Numbered from the stretch's first letter, positions 7,430 to 16,999 are shown. The stretch is 64,000 nt of DNA from GCA-2725625 sp964574215 (GCA_964574215.1 CAZNLR010000004.1:62001-126000); one strand, 5' to 3'. Notes: generated by a model not told the origin, from the letters alone. Numbers and translations: made by a program.

Positions 7430-9916
7430 ATGAACGACGAAAACGATAATATTGAAGAAAACGAAACCGAAGAAATCGAGGCCCAAGATATCGAACTGGC
7501 CGAAGGCGATGAAAACGGTGCCTATGACGCTCAGTCGATCAAAGTGCTGCGCGGCCTGGATGCCGTACGCAAGCGGCCCGGTATGTATATCGGCGATACC
7601 GATGACGGCTCGGGCCTTCATCATATGATTTATGAGGTCGTGGACAACGCCATCGATGAAGCCCTGGCCGGATTTTGTGACAAGGTCGAGGTGATTCTCA
7701 ACGGCGACGGATCGGTCAGCGTTTCCGATAACGGGCGCGGCATTCCGGTTGATATTCACGAAGAGGAAGGGGTATCGGCGGCCGAGGTGATCATGACCCA
7801 ACTCCATGCCGGCGGCAAGTTCGACCAGAATTCCTATAAGGTATCCGGTGGTTTGCATGGGGTCGGCGTTTCGGTGGTCAACGCCCTGTCGACCACGCTG
7901 GAACTTCGCATCTGGCGGGACGGCAAGGAACACGTCACCACCTTCAAGGATGGCGAGGTCGATCAGTCGTTGGAAGTGGTGGGCGACGCCGGTGACAAAT
8001 CCGGCACCCAGGTGACTTTTGTGGCGTCGCACGACGTTTTCACCAATACCGAGTATAATTTCGCCACCCTGGAGCATCGGCTCCGTGAATTGGCGTTTTT
8101 GAATTCGGGCGTGGCCCTGACCATCACCGACGCTAGGCACGTTGATCCCAAAGTCGTCGATTTGCATTACGAAGGAGGTTTGGAAGCCTTCGTCGGCTAC
8201 CTGGACCGGGCGAAAACGGCGATCAATCCGGTAATCGCCGTATTGGGCGAAAAAGACGGCATCACGGTGGAGGCCGCGCTGCAATGGAATGACAGTTATC
8301 ACGAGACGACGCTCTGTTTTACCAACAATATCCCGCAGAAGGACGGCGGCACCCATATGGCCGGTTTTCGGGGCGCCTTGACGCGCACCATCAATACCTA
8401 TGCCGACCAGGAAGGGTTGGCGAAAAAAGCCAAGATCAACGTTTCCGGTGATGACGCCAGGGAAGGCATGACCTGTGTCCTGTCGGTCAAAGTGCCCGAT
8501 CCCAAATTCTCTTCCCAGACCAAGGAGAAACTGGTTTCTTCGGAAGTGCGCCCGGTGGTGGAAAGCATCCTGGGCGACCGGTTGAACCAGTGGTTCGAGG
8601 AACATCCCGCCGACGCCAAGCGGGTGATCGGCAAGATCTTCGAGGCCGCCGCCGCCCGTGAGGCCGCCCGCAAGGCGCGGGAGCTGACGCGGCGGAAGGG
8701 AGCGCTCGACGTTTCATCCCTGCCGGGCAAGCTGGCCGATTGCCAGTCGAAAGACCCTGCGGTCAGCGAACTGTTTATCGTCGAGGGCGATTCGGCGGGG
8801 GGCTCCGCCAAACAGGGCCGCGACCGCGCCAATCAGGCGATCCTGCCGCTCCGCGGTAAAATCCTTAACGTGGAGCGGGCGCGCTTCGACAAAATGCTGG
8901 GCTCGGCTGAAATCGGCACGCTGATCACGGCCCTCGGCACCGGCATAGGACCGGAGGATTTCGACGCCGAGAAAGCCCGCTATCATAAAATTATCATCAT
9001 GACCGACGCCGACGTGGACGGCAGCCATATCCGTACCCTGCTGCTGACCTTCTTTTACCGCCAAATGCCGGAATTGATCGAACGGGGTTATCTCTACATT
9101 GCACAGCCACCGCTGTACCGGGCGAAACATTCAAAATCGGAAGTTTATCTGAAAGACGACCGCGCTCTTGACGATTATTTGATCGATGCCGGTATCGAGG
9201 ATTGTGTGCTCAATCAGGCGGACGGCAGTCAAATCGCCGGACGGGATTTGCGCAATCTGATGGAGCAGGCGCGGCAGATCAAAAAGCAGCTGACGGGCCT
9301 GATGTCCCGGGTTCCTTTGCGGATCGTCGAACAGGCCGCCATTGCCGGCGCCCTCAATCCGAATATCCTTTCGAACCCGGAACAAGCCGATCAGGCGGCG
9401 GCCTACATCGCCTCCCGGGTCGACGCCCTGGAAGCCGCCTCGGAACAGGGCTGGAAAGGCGAATCCCTGGCCGATGGCGGATTGTCCTTCATGCGCGTTT
9501 TGCGCGGCGTTCCGGACGGTCCCCATATCATTGACGGCGCCGTCATCCGCAGCGCCGAATCCCATGCCATTGACGCCTTCGCGGCGGAATTGCAGCAGAC
9601 CTATACCCAGCATGCCGTCTTGAAAACCGGCGACGATGAATTTCACATCACCGGCCCGGTTTCGCTGGTCGATGCTGTGACCGAAATGGGCCGCAAGGGT
9701 GTTTCCATGCAGCGCTATAAAGGGTTGGGTGAGATGAATCCGGAGCAATTGTGGGAAACCACGCTCGATCCCAATGCCCGCACCCTATTGCAGGTGAAAG
9801 CCAGTCACGCCGACGATGCCGAGGATGTGTTTTCCACTTTGATGGGCGATGTGGTCGAGCCGCGGCGCGATTTTATTCAGGCAAACGCGCTCAAAGTCGC
9901 CAATCTCGATGTTTGA
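7430..9916 (+). CDS. gyrB: DNA gyrase subunit B
   Basis: ATPase subunit of type II topoisomerase, introducing negative supercoils together with GyrA. The 828-residue protein has an acidic N-terminal extension of about 25 residues, then KVLRGLDAVRKRPGMYIGDT, the GHKL ATPase motifs (DNAIDEA, DNGRGIP, GGLHGVGVSVVNAL), the TOPRIM segment (EGDSAGGSAKQGR, MTDADVDGSHI) and the C-terminal MQRYKGLGEMNPEQLWETT. An insertion around residues 575-700 is as seen in alphaproteobacterial GyrB. It ends the conserved replication gene block. Confidence 0.98.
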   Translation: MNDENDNIEENETEEIEAQDIELAEGDENGAYDAQSIKVLRGLDAVRKRPGMYIGDTDDGSGLHHMIYEVVDNAIDEALAGFCDKVEVILNGDGSVSVSDNGRGIPVDIHEEEGVSAAEVIMTQLHAGGKFDQNSYKVSGGLHGVGVSVVNALSTTLELRIWRDGKEHVTTFKDGEVDQSLEVVGDAGDKSGTQVTFVASHDVFTNTEYNFATLEHRLRELAFLNSGVALTITDARHVDPKVVDLHYEGGLEAFVGYLDRAKTAINPVIAVLGEKDGITVEAALQWNDSYHETTLCFTNNIPQKDGGTHMAGFRGALTRTINTYADQEGLAKKAKINVSGDDAREGMTCVLSVKVPDPKFSSQTKEKLVSSEVRPVVESILGDRLNQWFEEHPADAKRVIGKIFEAAAAREAARKARELTRRKGALDVSSLPGKLADCQSKDPAVSELFIVEGDSAGGSAKQGRDRANQAILPLRGKILNVERARFDKMLGSAEIGTLITALGTGIGPEDFDAEKARYHKIIIMTDADVDGSHIRTLLLTFFYRQMPELIERGYLYIAQPPLYRAKHSKSEVYLKDDRALDDYLIDAGIEDCVLNQADGSQIAGRDLRNLMEQARQIKKQLTGLMSRVPLRIVEQAAIAGALNPNILSNPEQADQAAAYIASRVDALEAASEQGWKGESLADGGLSFMRVLRGVPDGPHIIDGAVIRSAESHAIDAFAAELQQTYTQHAVLKTGDDEFHITGPVSLVDAVTEMGRKGVSMQRYKGLGEMNPEQLWETTLDPNARTLLQVKASHADDAEDVFSTLMGDVVEPRRDFIQANALKVANLDV

Positions 9917-10071
9917 TACGGAAAGGCAATGAATTTATTTTAAACTTCTCTCGATTTTGATTTGTCGGATGGTTGTCTTACCGATAAGGATGATTATCTA
10001 TTTATTAGACCAAAATTTATTGAAAACGAAAATGAATTTTAAAAAATAAGCCGCCGATTGAGGAGGAAATT

Positions 10072-10470
10072 ATGAATGCCGATCAAATAGAAAATATTCT
10101 AAACGCCCACAGCGCCTGGCTGCGCAATTCCGGCGAAGGCCGCCGCGCCGTGCTGATCGACGAAGACCTGCGAAATTTGGATCTTCGCGGCGCCGATATG
10201 CGCAACGCCGATATGCGGGGCGTCAATTTGTCGGATACCAACCTGGCCGGAGCCGATCTCCGTAACGCCAATCTATCGCAAGCATCCCTCTATAACGCCA
10301 ATATGCAGAGCGTGTTGTTGAGCGAGGCCGATTTAACGGAAGCCGACCTGCGCCGGGCCGACCTCAAAGGTGCAGATATGACCCACGCAGAGGTGTGGCG
10401 GACCAATCTGAAAGGGTGCCGGATCGAGCCCACTGTCCTGCACACGGTTCTGGGCTGCGATCTGCCGTAA
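10072..10470 (+). CDS. Pentapeptide-repeat protein
   Basis: A 132-residue cytoplasmic protein whose central part (about residues 38-115) is made of A(D/N)LXX pentapeptides such as NLDLRGADMRNADMRGVNLSDTNLAGADLRNANL. The family folds as a right-handed quadrilateral beta helix. Some members (MfpA, Qnr) mimic DNA and protect gyrase; the position directly after gyrB makes that idea worth testing, but it is only an inference and most pentapeptide proteins have other or unknown roles. A good ribosome binding site (GAGGAGG) precedes the ATG. The 155-bp spacer after gyrB suggests a separate promoter. Confidence 0.85.
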   Translation: MNADQIENILNAHSAWLRNSGEGRRAVLIDEDLRNLDLRGADMRNADMRGVNLSDTNLAGADLRNANLSQASLYNANMQSVLLSEADLTEADLRRADLKGADMTHAEVWRTNLKGCRIEPTVLHTVLGCDLP

Positions 10471-10532
10471 TCGGCTCAAATTTGACGCTTTCATTAACGG
10501 TTTTCTAACCCGGCCCGGAGAAACTCGGGCCT

Positions 10533-12464
10533 ATGGGTGCGAGCAAACAAAAATCCGGCAAACAAAAATCCGGCAAACAAAATTCCGGCAAAAAATCCAA
10601 CAAGGTTACGGAAAAGCGGAGCATTGCGGCGTTCCTTTTCAAATGGGGCCTGACATCGGCGATTTGGAGCGCCGTTCTGATCGGCGTTCTGGTGGCCTAC
10701 TACGCCTACGATTTACCGTCGGTGGACAGCGCCCTGCAGGTGGTCCGGCGTCCTTCCGTTACGATTCTGGCCGAAGACGGCACCCGCCTGGCAAGTTCCG
10801 GCGATGTTCAGGGCGAAACGGTGCAAGTGGCCGAATTGCCGGTCCATCTGCCCCACGCCGTGATCGCCACCGAGGACCGCCGCTTTTATAGTCATTCCGG
10901 CATCGATATAATCGGCGTCGCCCGGGCCATGGTGACCAATGTCCGGGCCGGCCGTATCGTTCAAGGGGGCAGCACCATCAGCCAGCAGGCGGCCAAAAAC
11001 CTTTTTCTCAGTCCCGCCAGAACGCTGCGGCGCAAAGTTCAGGAACTTCTGCTGGCTTTCTGGCTGGAACAGAAATTTACCAAGAATCAGATCCTGACCA
11101 TTTACCTCAACCGGGTTTATCTGGGCGCCGGCACCTACGGGGTTGAAGCGGCGGCCCGCAAATATTTCGGCATTTCAGCCCGCCGGGTTTCCTTGTACCA
11201 GGCAGCTGTGCTGGCGGGATTGCTGAAGGCGCCCTCCCGGCTCAGTCCGGCCCGCAATCCCAAAGCTGCCGCCAAGCGGGCGCGGGTGGTGCTGGCCAAC
11301 ATGGTGGCCGCCGGCTATTTGACCGACGCCCAGGCCGCCAAGGCGCAAAAAGCCACCAAGCGGTTGGCCCGCAGCCGGATCGCTCCCCGCATCGGCCGCC
11401 ACTTCGCCGACTGGATCATGGACCGCCTGCCCGGGTATATCGGCCCCCTGGCCGGGGATATCGTGGTTAAAACCACCCTGGACGCCCGCCTCCAGACCCG
11501 TTCGGAACGGGTTGTCGGCCAAGTCCTGAGCCGATCGGGCGGCAAGCGGAACGCCGGTCAAGCGGGTCTGCTGCTGATGACCCCAGGAGGCGCCATCCGG
11601 GCCATGGTGGGAGGGCGCAATTACGCCCAAAGCCAGTTTAACCGGGCCAGCCAGGCTTTGCGTCAACCGGGGTCCGCCTTCAAGCCGGTGATCTATCTGG
11701 CCGGGATCGAGGCCGGTATGACGCCCGAAACCAAAATGGTCGACGGTCCGGTCGATATCGGCGGCTGGCGACCGAAAAACTATAACGGCAGATTTCAGGG
11801 CGAAATGACGCTGCGCCAGGCCCTGTCCCGGTCGGTCAATACCATCGCCGTCAAAGTCTCGGAGACGATCGGCCGCCGCCAGGTCATTGATGTGGCCCGC
11901 CGTCTGGGCATTACCGCCAAGCTGCCGGCGTCACCCAGCCTGGCGCTCGGTTCGGCGGAAGTCAGCCTGTTGGAAATGACCAGCGCTTATGCGGTGTTCG
12001 CCAATGGCGGGCAGGGCGTTTGGGCCTACGGCGTAGAGGAGATCATCGACCGTCAGGGACGGATACTTTACCGGCGAAGCGGCGACGGGCCTGGCGCCAT
12101 CGTCGAGGCGGGAACGATCACCAAGATCAACGATATGCTGTCGGAAGTGATGCGGACGGGCACCGGAAAGTCAGCCCGCCTGGTCAAACCGCCGCGTCCC
12201 TCCGCCGGAAAGACGGGCACCAGCCAGGAATTCCGCGACGCCTGGTTCATTGGCTATAGCGCCCAATTGGTGGGCGGGGTTTGGGTCGGCAACGACAACG
12301 GCAAGCCCATGAAACGGGTGACCGGCGGCGGCCTGCCGGCGGAAATCTGGCGCAAGGTAATGATCGGTGCTCATCGTGGCGTGCCCGTCAGAAACCTCCC
12401 GGGCCTCGACGAATCAGGCCGTGTCCCCGAACCCTCTCTCTGGCAGCGCCTGTTCGGCGGCTGA
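10533..12464 (+). CDS. Penicillin-binding protein 1A-type transglycosylase/transpeptidase
   Basis: Bifunctional peptidoglycan synthase of the PBP1A/1C class, anchored in the inner membrane with its catalytic domains in the periplasm. A lysine-rich cytoplasmic tail is followed by one membrane segment (about residues 35-58). The GT51 domain has ATEDRRFYSHSGID, GGSTISQQAAKNLFL and the QILTIYLNRVYLGAG motif. The transpeptidase domain has the nucleophile motif SAFK, SVN and KTGTS. Length is 643 residues. The tail contains three tandem copies of KQKSG. It is convergent with the methyltransferase gene at 12651, with palindromic repeats between. Confidence 0.93.
   Translation: MGASKQKSGKQKSGKQNSGKKSNKVTEKRSIAAFLFKWGLTSAIWSAVLIGVLVAYYAYDLPSVDSALQVVRRPSVTILAEDGTRLASSGDVQGETVQVAELPVHLPHAVIATEDRRFYSHSGIDIIGVARAMVTNVRAGRIVQGGSTISQQAAKNLFLSPARTLRRKVQELLLAFWLEQKFTKNQILTIYLNRVYLGAGTYGVEAAARKYFGISARRVSLYQAAVLAGLLKAPSRLSPARNPKAAAKRARVVLANMVAAGYLTDAQAAKAQKATKRLARSRIAPRIGRHFADWIMDRLPGYIGPLAGDIVVKTTLDARLQTRSERVVGQVLSRSGGKRNAGQAGLLLMTPGGAIRAMVGGRNYAQSQFNRASQALRQPGSAFKPVIYLAGIEAGMTPETKMVDGPVDIGGWRPKNYNGRFQGEMTLRQALSRSVNTIAVKVSETIGRRQVIDVARRLGITAKLPASPSLALGSAEVSLLEMTSAYAVFANGGQGVWAYGVEEIIDRQGRILYRRSGDGPGAIVEAGTITKINDMLSEVMRTGTGKSARLVKPPRPSAGKTGTSQEFRDAWFIGYSAQLVGGVWVGNDNGKPMKRVTGGGLPAEIWRKVMIGAHRGVPVRNLPGLDESGRVPEPSLWQRLFGG
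10545..10589 (+). repeat. Three tandem 15-bp repeats inside the PBP1A gene
   Basis: The unit AAACAAAAATCCGGC occurs at 10545-10559 and 10560-10574, and with one change at 10575-10589. It encodes KQKSG/KQNSG in the cytoplasmic tail and is a likely site of copy-number slippage. Confidence 0.85.
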
Positions 12465-12469
12465 CCGGT

Positions 12470-12645
12470 ATTAATCGACAGTCGATTAATTAAGGAAGTT
12501 GCAAACAGGTATGAATTTATCGACTGTCGATAATTAATCTTTGCGCCTTGTTTCCTGCCATTATTTGAAACAGCCATAATTAATCGACAGTCGACAATTA
12601 ACGAAATTGTAAACGGGTGTGAATTAATCGACAGTCGATAAATTA
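12470..12645. repeat. Cluster of four palindromic repeats in a convergent spacer
   Basis: Four copies of a palindrome with core TCGACWGTCGA lie between two convergent genes. The best (12470-12490) has arms ATTAATCGAC and GTCGATTAAT around one centre base; others are centred at 12525, 12589 and 12633. They form two divergent copies of a unit of about 70 bp (12470-12538 and 12578-12645): palindrome, a spacer like GTAAACGGGTGTG, palindrome. A further copy in the opposite orientation lies at 23504. No open reading frame is present. The cluster could be a MITE or REP-like element, or a series of regulator sites. Confidence 0.8.
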
Positions 12646-12650
12646 AGAAA

Positions 12651-13388
12651 TTAGATTTTATGGGCGATCCAGGCGCTTAGGAAATAGGCGCTGTAGATGC
12701 GTATGGCGGCCTGGAAGCCGGCGTTTTTGAGCAACTCCAGAATGCGGGATTCGGGCACAAAGGTGATATCCCGCTTGATATGCTCGATGCTGTTTTCCAC
12801 ATGCTCCGGGTCGAGGCCTTCATTGGTCTGCCAGTCCCGCCAGGCGTCGATCATAAAATCGAATTGGGGGTAATTGCGGTCGCCGTTGAAATCCGCAATC
12901 ACCAAAGGAGCCCCCGGTTTCAGCCGTTGGCTGATCTGGGAGAGAATATTCTGCTTGGCCCCCTTGTCACGGTCTCCGTTTTTGCCGTCTTCCAGGAAAT
13001 GCATGACCAACAGGAGAGTAGCGGCGTCGAATTGAGCGTCTTCCGGCAGTTGGTCGACCAAACCGTGGTGCAATTTGATGCGGCCGCTGACGCGGTCCCG
13101 CATGATTCGGTCCTTGGCGACGCCGATCATGGGTTCCGATGGGTCGACACCGGTCAGGGACCAGCCGGGACGCCATTTGGAAAACTCGACCAGCTCCTCG
13201 CCGCCGCCCGCGCCGGTCACCAGAACCGAGCCGTCCTCGCCGATTTCCCGGTATATCAGCCGGGCGGCCATGGCGTGCAGGGTTTCGTAACCCGGTGTAA
13301 TTTTGCGGATACTCTCTTCATAGACGGCTGACCGCCGCCGGCCGAAAAACTTGGCGGGGTCGAAGGCGTCGCCGGATTTCCGTTCCAT
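12651..13388 (-). CDS. Class I SAM-dependent methyltransferase
   Basis: A 245-residue protein with a Rossmann methyltransferase core: VLVTGAGGGEELVEFS (motif I, about residues 53-70), VDPSEPMIGVA (motif II) and FDAATLLLVMHFLED. The overall look resembles CmoA/YcgJ-type small-molecule methyltransferases, but no substrate can be named. It is the third gene of a minus-strand operon, starting 3 bp after the HldE stop, which suggests, weakly, a role connected with envelope sugars. Its 3' end faces the palindromic repeat cluster. Confidence 0.8.
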   Translation of the reverse strand: MERKSGDAFDPAKFFGRRRSAVYEESIRKITPGYETLHAMAARLIYREIGEDGSVLVTGAGGGEELVEFSKWRPGWSLTGVDPSEPMIGVAKDRIMRDRVSGRIKLHHGLVDQLPEDAQFDAATLLLVMHFLEDGKNGDRDKGAKQNILSQISQRLKPGAPLVIADFNGDRNYPQFDFMIDAWRDWQTNEGLDPEHVENSIEHIKRDITFVPESRILELLKNAGFQAAIRIYSAYFLSAWIAHKI

Positions 13389-13391
13389 GAT

Positions 13392-14852
13392 CTATTTGGT
13401 CAACTTGGCAATGGTGGCGGTGGTGCTATGACCTTCTTCCAGTTCGGCCAGATGAATCCTGCCGCCATAGGCCTGAACGATTTCAGCTTCGGGGATATCC
13501 TCCACCTTATAATCGGCGCCCTTTACAAACACGTCCGGTTTCAGGGTTTCGATAATCCGGGCCGGGGTATCCTCGGAAAAAATAATCACCAGATCGACAT
13601 TTTCCAGCGACGCCAGAACCTGGGCACGGGCGATCTCCGACTGGACCGGCCGGTCTTCGCCCTTGAGGCGCTTGACCGATTCGTCGCTGTTGAGCCCCAG
13701 GATCAATCGGTCGCAGGCGGCTTTGGCTTTGGCGACGGTGGAAATGTGACCCGGATGGAGAAGATCGAAACAGCCGTTGGTGAACCCGATATGCAAATCC
13801 TGGCTCCGCCACAGCTCGACCCGGTCGTGGGCGGCCTCCAGGGAGAGGATTTTGGCTTCGCTGCCGGCGATCTCCTGATGGTGCAGTTCGTGGATAATAT
13901 CGGCAGTATAAGCCACCGCCGTACCCACCTTGCTGACGACAATGCTTGCCGCAGTGTTGGCGACTTGCACGGCGCGGTCCTGCTCGATCCCGGCAGCAAT
14001 ACCAGCCGCCAACGTGGCTGCGACCGTGTCGCCGGCACCGGATACGTCAAACACTTCCCGCGCTAAAGCAGCGAAATGCGTGTGAGAGGATTTTTCCACC
14101 AGTGTCATACCGTCGCCGCTTCTGGTGGCGAGAACACCGTGCAGGTCGTGCTCCCCGATCAGGAGGCGGCAGGCTTCAATTATTTCGTCGTCGCTGTTGG
14201 TTGTCATTCCGGAAGCGTCGGCGAGCTCCTTGCGGTTGGGCGTAATCAGGTGCGCCCCCCGGTAGCGGCTGTAATCGGCGCCCTGGGGATCGACAATCAC
14301 CTTCACATCGGCCTTGTTCGCCAGGGCGATCAGTTTTTCACCCAAATCCCCCATGAGTACGCCTTTGCCGTAATCGGCCAGCACCATGGCGCCGCATTTT
14401 TCCAGGATGGAATCCGCATAAGTCAGAATTTGACCGCCGATGTCGTCATCCAGGGGGGCGACAGTTTCGTCGTCGGCCCGCATCATTTGCTGGCCGCCCG
14501 CGATGTAGCGGGTTTTGATCGACGTCTTCCGGCTCTGGTCCTGGATTACTTCCGCCCGGACGCCGGTCAGTTCGTCCAGCAGGCCGATAATTTCCCGGGC
14601 CGGTCCGTCCTCGCCGGCGACGGTGATGAAAAATGTTTCAGCCTCCAGGCCCGCCAGATTGCGCACCACATTTCCAGCCCCGCCCAGCATGGTGGTTTCC
14701 CGGTCGGTGGCGAAAACGGGGATGGGGGCTTCCGGCGATATGCGGTCGACATCGCCGTAAACGAACCGGTCGAGCATGACATCGCCGATACAAAGAACGG
14801 ATGCGCCGGAAAGGGCGTCAACGCTGCTGGTCAAGAGGGTGGCGTCACTCAT
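13392..14852 (-). CDS. hldE: Bifunctional heptose-7-phosphate kinase / heptose-1-phosphate adenylyltransferase HldE
   Basis: Makes ADP-D-glycero-beta-D-manno-heptose, the precursor of the LPS inner core. The N-terminal PfkB-type kinase domain (about residues 1-325) has GDVMLDRFVYGDVDRISPEAPIPV and the anion-hole motif DVSGAGDTVAATLA. The C-terminal nucleotidyltransferase domain (about 350-486) starts with GFTNGCFDLLHPGH, the HxGH motif. Length of 486 residues is normal for the fused enzyme. Its ATG overlaps the stop of the upstream oxidoreductase (ATGA), indicating translational coupling. Confidence 0.96.
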   Translation of the reverse strand: MSDATLLTSSVDALSGASVLCIGDVMLDRFVYGDVDRISPEAPIPVFATDRETTMLGGAGNVVRNLAGLEAETFFITVAGEDGPAREIIGLLDELTGVRAEVIQDQSRKTSIKTRYIAGGQQMMRADDETVAPLDDDIGGQILTYADSILEKCGAMVLADYGKGVLMGDLGEKLIALANKADVKVIVDPQGADYSRYRGAHLITPNRKELADASGMTTNSDDEIIEACRLLIGEHDLHGVLATRSGDGMTLVEKSSHTHFAALAREVFDVSGAGDTVAATLAAGIAAGIEQDRAVQVANTAASIVVSKVGTAVAYTADIIHELHHQEIAGSEAKILSLEAAHDRVELWRSQDLHIGFTNGCFDLLHPGHISTVAKAKAACDRLILGLNSDESVKRLKGEDRPVQSEIARAQVLASLENVDLVIIFSEDTPARIIETLKPDVFVKGADYKVEDIPEAEIVQAYGGRIHLAELEEGHSTTATIAKLTK

Positions 14853-16999
14853 AGGTCCACCCTGTAGCCGCTTTGCAAAGATTCCATAATAGCCAAGGTG
14901 GCGAGACTGCTTTCAATTAATTCCCCTTCGTCGATGGGCGCCGGGCCGCCCGATGCCACCGCGCCGGTAAACGCGGTGAGGGCGTTTTTAAATCCTTTGT
15001 CCTGGCCGCCGCCGGACCTGTTTCGGGTCGCGCCGCCTTCGGTGATGGTCAGAGTGCGGAAGTTATCCAGCCCCAGGACCGTTCCGCCGCTGTATATTTC
15101 AAACCGTTCCTTGGGATAGGAGGTATCGCCCAAAGCCGTATAGGCGATGGTGGCCAAAGAGCCGTCCTCGAACCGGAGCGTCGCCGTGACGTCGTCGGCC
15201 GCGCCGTCCCGGTTGCGGGCGGCGTCGGCCTGCACCGACTGGATGGTTGATGCCGCAAAATAACGGGCCAGATCGACGAAATGGCAGACCTCGCCCAAAA
15301 TGCGGCCGCCGCCTTCATCCTCGTTGTGGAGCCAGCTTTCGGGCGGAATGTCGCCGGCGTTGATCCGGAGCACCATGAATTTAGGCCCGCTGCCGGACGC
15401 CAGCTTCTCTTTGGCCTGGCGTGCCAGAGGGGCGAAACGGCGGTTGAACCCCACTTGAAAAAATCCGTCCGATTCCGCTCTTGCGGCCCGTACCTGGCCG
15501 ATCTCCGCCCGGTTCAGCCCCAGCGGTTTTTCCACCAGCACCGACTTGCCGGTTTTAAGGGCGCGGGCGGTCAGATCGGCATGGCTGTCGTGGCGCGTTG
15601 CGATCAGGACGGCGTTGATGTCGGGATTATCGATGATTTGGGCTTCGTCGGTCACGGCTTGGCCGAAGCCAAAGGTTTCCTGGGCGTGATCCGCCGAGGC
15701 GCCCCGCATGGTGGCGATGGTATGAAGCGCCACTCCGGACATGTTCCTGAGTTCCGGAAATAATATGGAGCGGGCGAAATTTCCCGCCCCAATGACGCCC
15801 AAGGTGCACGGTTTGGCGGCAATTTTAGGGGCGGCGAAGGATTGGCGCGGGACCGTTTCGTCCGCCTCGGGATAGGTCAAAACAACCCCCATATGAGGCT
15901 CGCTTTTTTCCAGCACCATGGCGTAGGCGTCTTCCGCCTTGGCAATCTCGAAGCGGTGGCTGATCAGTCCGGCGGCGTTCAATCCGCTACCTTCCGGCAA
16001 CGCCATCAGGCGTAATACTTCGGCCAGATTCTCCGTTTCCGTCCAGCGTACGAACCCGGCGGGATATTTGACGCCCCGCAGTTCGTAATCGTCATCGTAG
16101 CGGCCCGGGCCATAGGAGCGGGATACGATGATGGACAGCTCCTTTTTCATAAACTCGGCGTAGGGAAATTCGGTGCCGCTCAATCCCACCAGGCACACCC
16201 GGGCGCGGTCGCGGGCGATGGCGGCGGCGGTGGCGAAAGGCTCGCTCGATTCCGTCGCCGCGGCAATCAAAATGCCGTCGCAGCCCAGGCCGCTGGTCAC
16301 GGCTTTGACCGTGTCTTCGATATTATCGTCCGAAAGATTGAGCGCCCGTTCCGCTCCCATCTCGGTCGCCAGGTCGAGCCGCGCCTGGTCGTAATCCAGG
16401 ACCAGAGCGCGGACGCCGGATAGCTTTAACAATTGCGCCGCCAATTGGCCCACCAGCCCGGCGCCCAAAACGGCGACAACTTCGCCCAGCTTGGCGTCCA
16501 GATTTCTGACGGCGTGGAGGGCGATGGCGCCGACGGTGCCGAAGGCGGCATCCTCATCGTTGACGCCGGCCGGGATGAGCGCCGCCAGATTGGCGGGGAC
16601 GGCGTTGATTTCGGCATGATTGGCGAGACCGGCCCCGGCCATGGCGACCCGGTCGCCCACCCGGAAATCACCTTCCAGCCCCGGCCCCACCGATATCACG
16701 GTGCCCGACGCCGAATAGCCCAACGGCAAGGGTTCATCCAGGCGGGACATGACGGCCTTGAAGGTCGCGGTGACGCCGTCGGTCTTAACTTTCGAGAGAA
16801 CCTTTTGCACCAAATCGGGCCGCGCCTTGGCTTTGCCGGCCAGGCTTTTCTTGGCGAACTCGACGACCATGCGCTCGGTGCCCGCCGAAATCAGCGAGGC
16901 CCGGCTCCTCACCAGCAGTTCCCCCCGCCCGGCTTTGGGGCCGGCACGTCGCGGACCGACAAATCCCCCGACCGTGCGCTTTGTATCACTTGCTTCATG
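14849..16999 (-). CDS. Two-domain oxidoreductase (zinc-type alcohol dehydrogenase + Gfo/Idh/MocA), frame broken near its start
   Basis: The N-terminal half is a medium-chain dehydrogenase (SAGTERMVVEFAKKSL, GAGLVGQLAAQLLKL) and the C-terminal half a Gfo/Idh/MocA oxidoreductase (LGVIGAGNFARSILFPEL, LVEKPLGLNRAE), an arrangement found in surface-polysaccharide gene clusters. The first 24 or so residues, MKQVIQSARSGDLSVRDVPAP, are encoded from ATG 16999 in another frame, which ends in a stop at 16909-16911. The two frames would join as PGGGELLVRSRASLISAGTER if the run of six C at 16920-16926 (plus strand) had one more base. This may be an assembly or sequencing error or a true frameshift. First gene of an operon with hldE. 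Confidence 0.85.
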   Translation of the reverse strand, partial: HEASDTKRTVGGFVGPRRAGPKAGRGELLVRSRASLISAGTERMVVEFAKKSLAGKAKARPDLVQKVLSKVKTDGVTATFKAVMSRLDEPLPLGYSASGTVISVGPGLEGDFRVGDRVAMAGAGLANHAEINAVPANLAALIPAGVNDEDAAFGTVGAIALHAVRNLDAKLGEVVAVLGAGLVGQLAAQLLKLSGVRALVLDYDQARLDLATEMGAERALNLSDDNIEDTVKAVTSGLGCDGILIAAATESSEPFATAAAIARDRARVCLVGLSGTEFPYAEFMKKELSIIVSRSYGPGRYDDDYELRGVKYPAGFVRWTETENLAEVLRLMALPEGSGLNAAGLISHRFEIAKAEDAYAMVLEKSEPHMGVVLTYPEADETVPRQSFAAPKIAAKPCTLGVIGAGNFARSILFPELRNMSGVALHTIATMRGASADHAQETFGFGQAVTDEAQIIDNPDINAVLIATRHDSHADLTARALKTGKSVLVEKPLGLNRAEIGQVRAARAESDGFFQVGFNRRFAPLARQAKEKLASGSGPKFMVLRINAGDIPPESWLHNEDEGGGRILGEVCHFVDLARYFAASTIQSVQADAARNRDGAADDVTATLRFEDGSLATIAYTALGDTSYPKERFEIYSGGTVLGLDNFRTLTITEGGATRNRSGGGQDKGFKNALTAFTGAVASGGPAPIDEGELIESSLATLAIMESLQSGYRVDL

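Noticed and set aside
7412..8605. 397-codon frame opposite gyrB
   Set aside because: Shadow of gyrB in a GC-rich gene; no motifs, and gyrB is certain.
12470..12645. CRISPR array
   Set aside because: Only four short imperfect palindromes with irregular, related spacers; no cas genes in the window.
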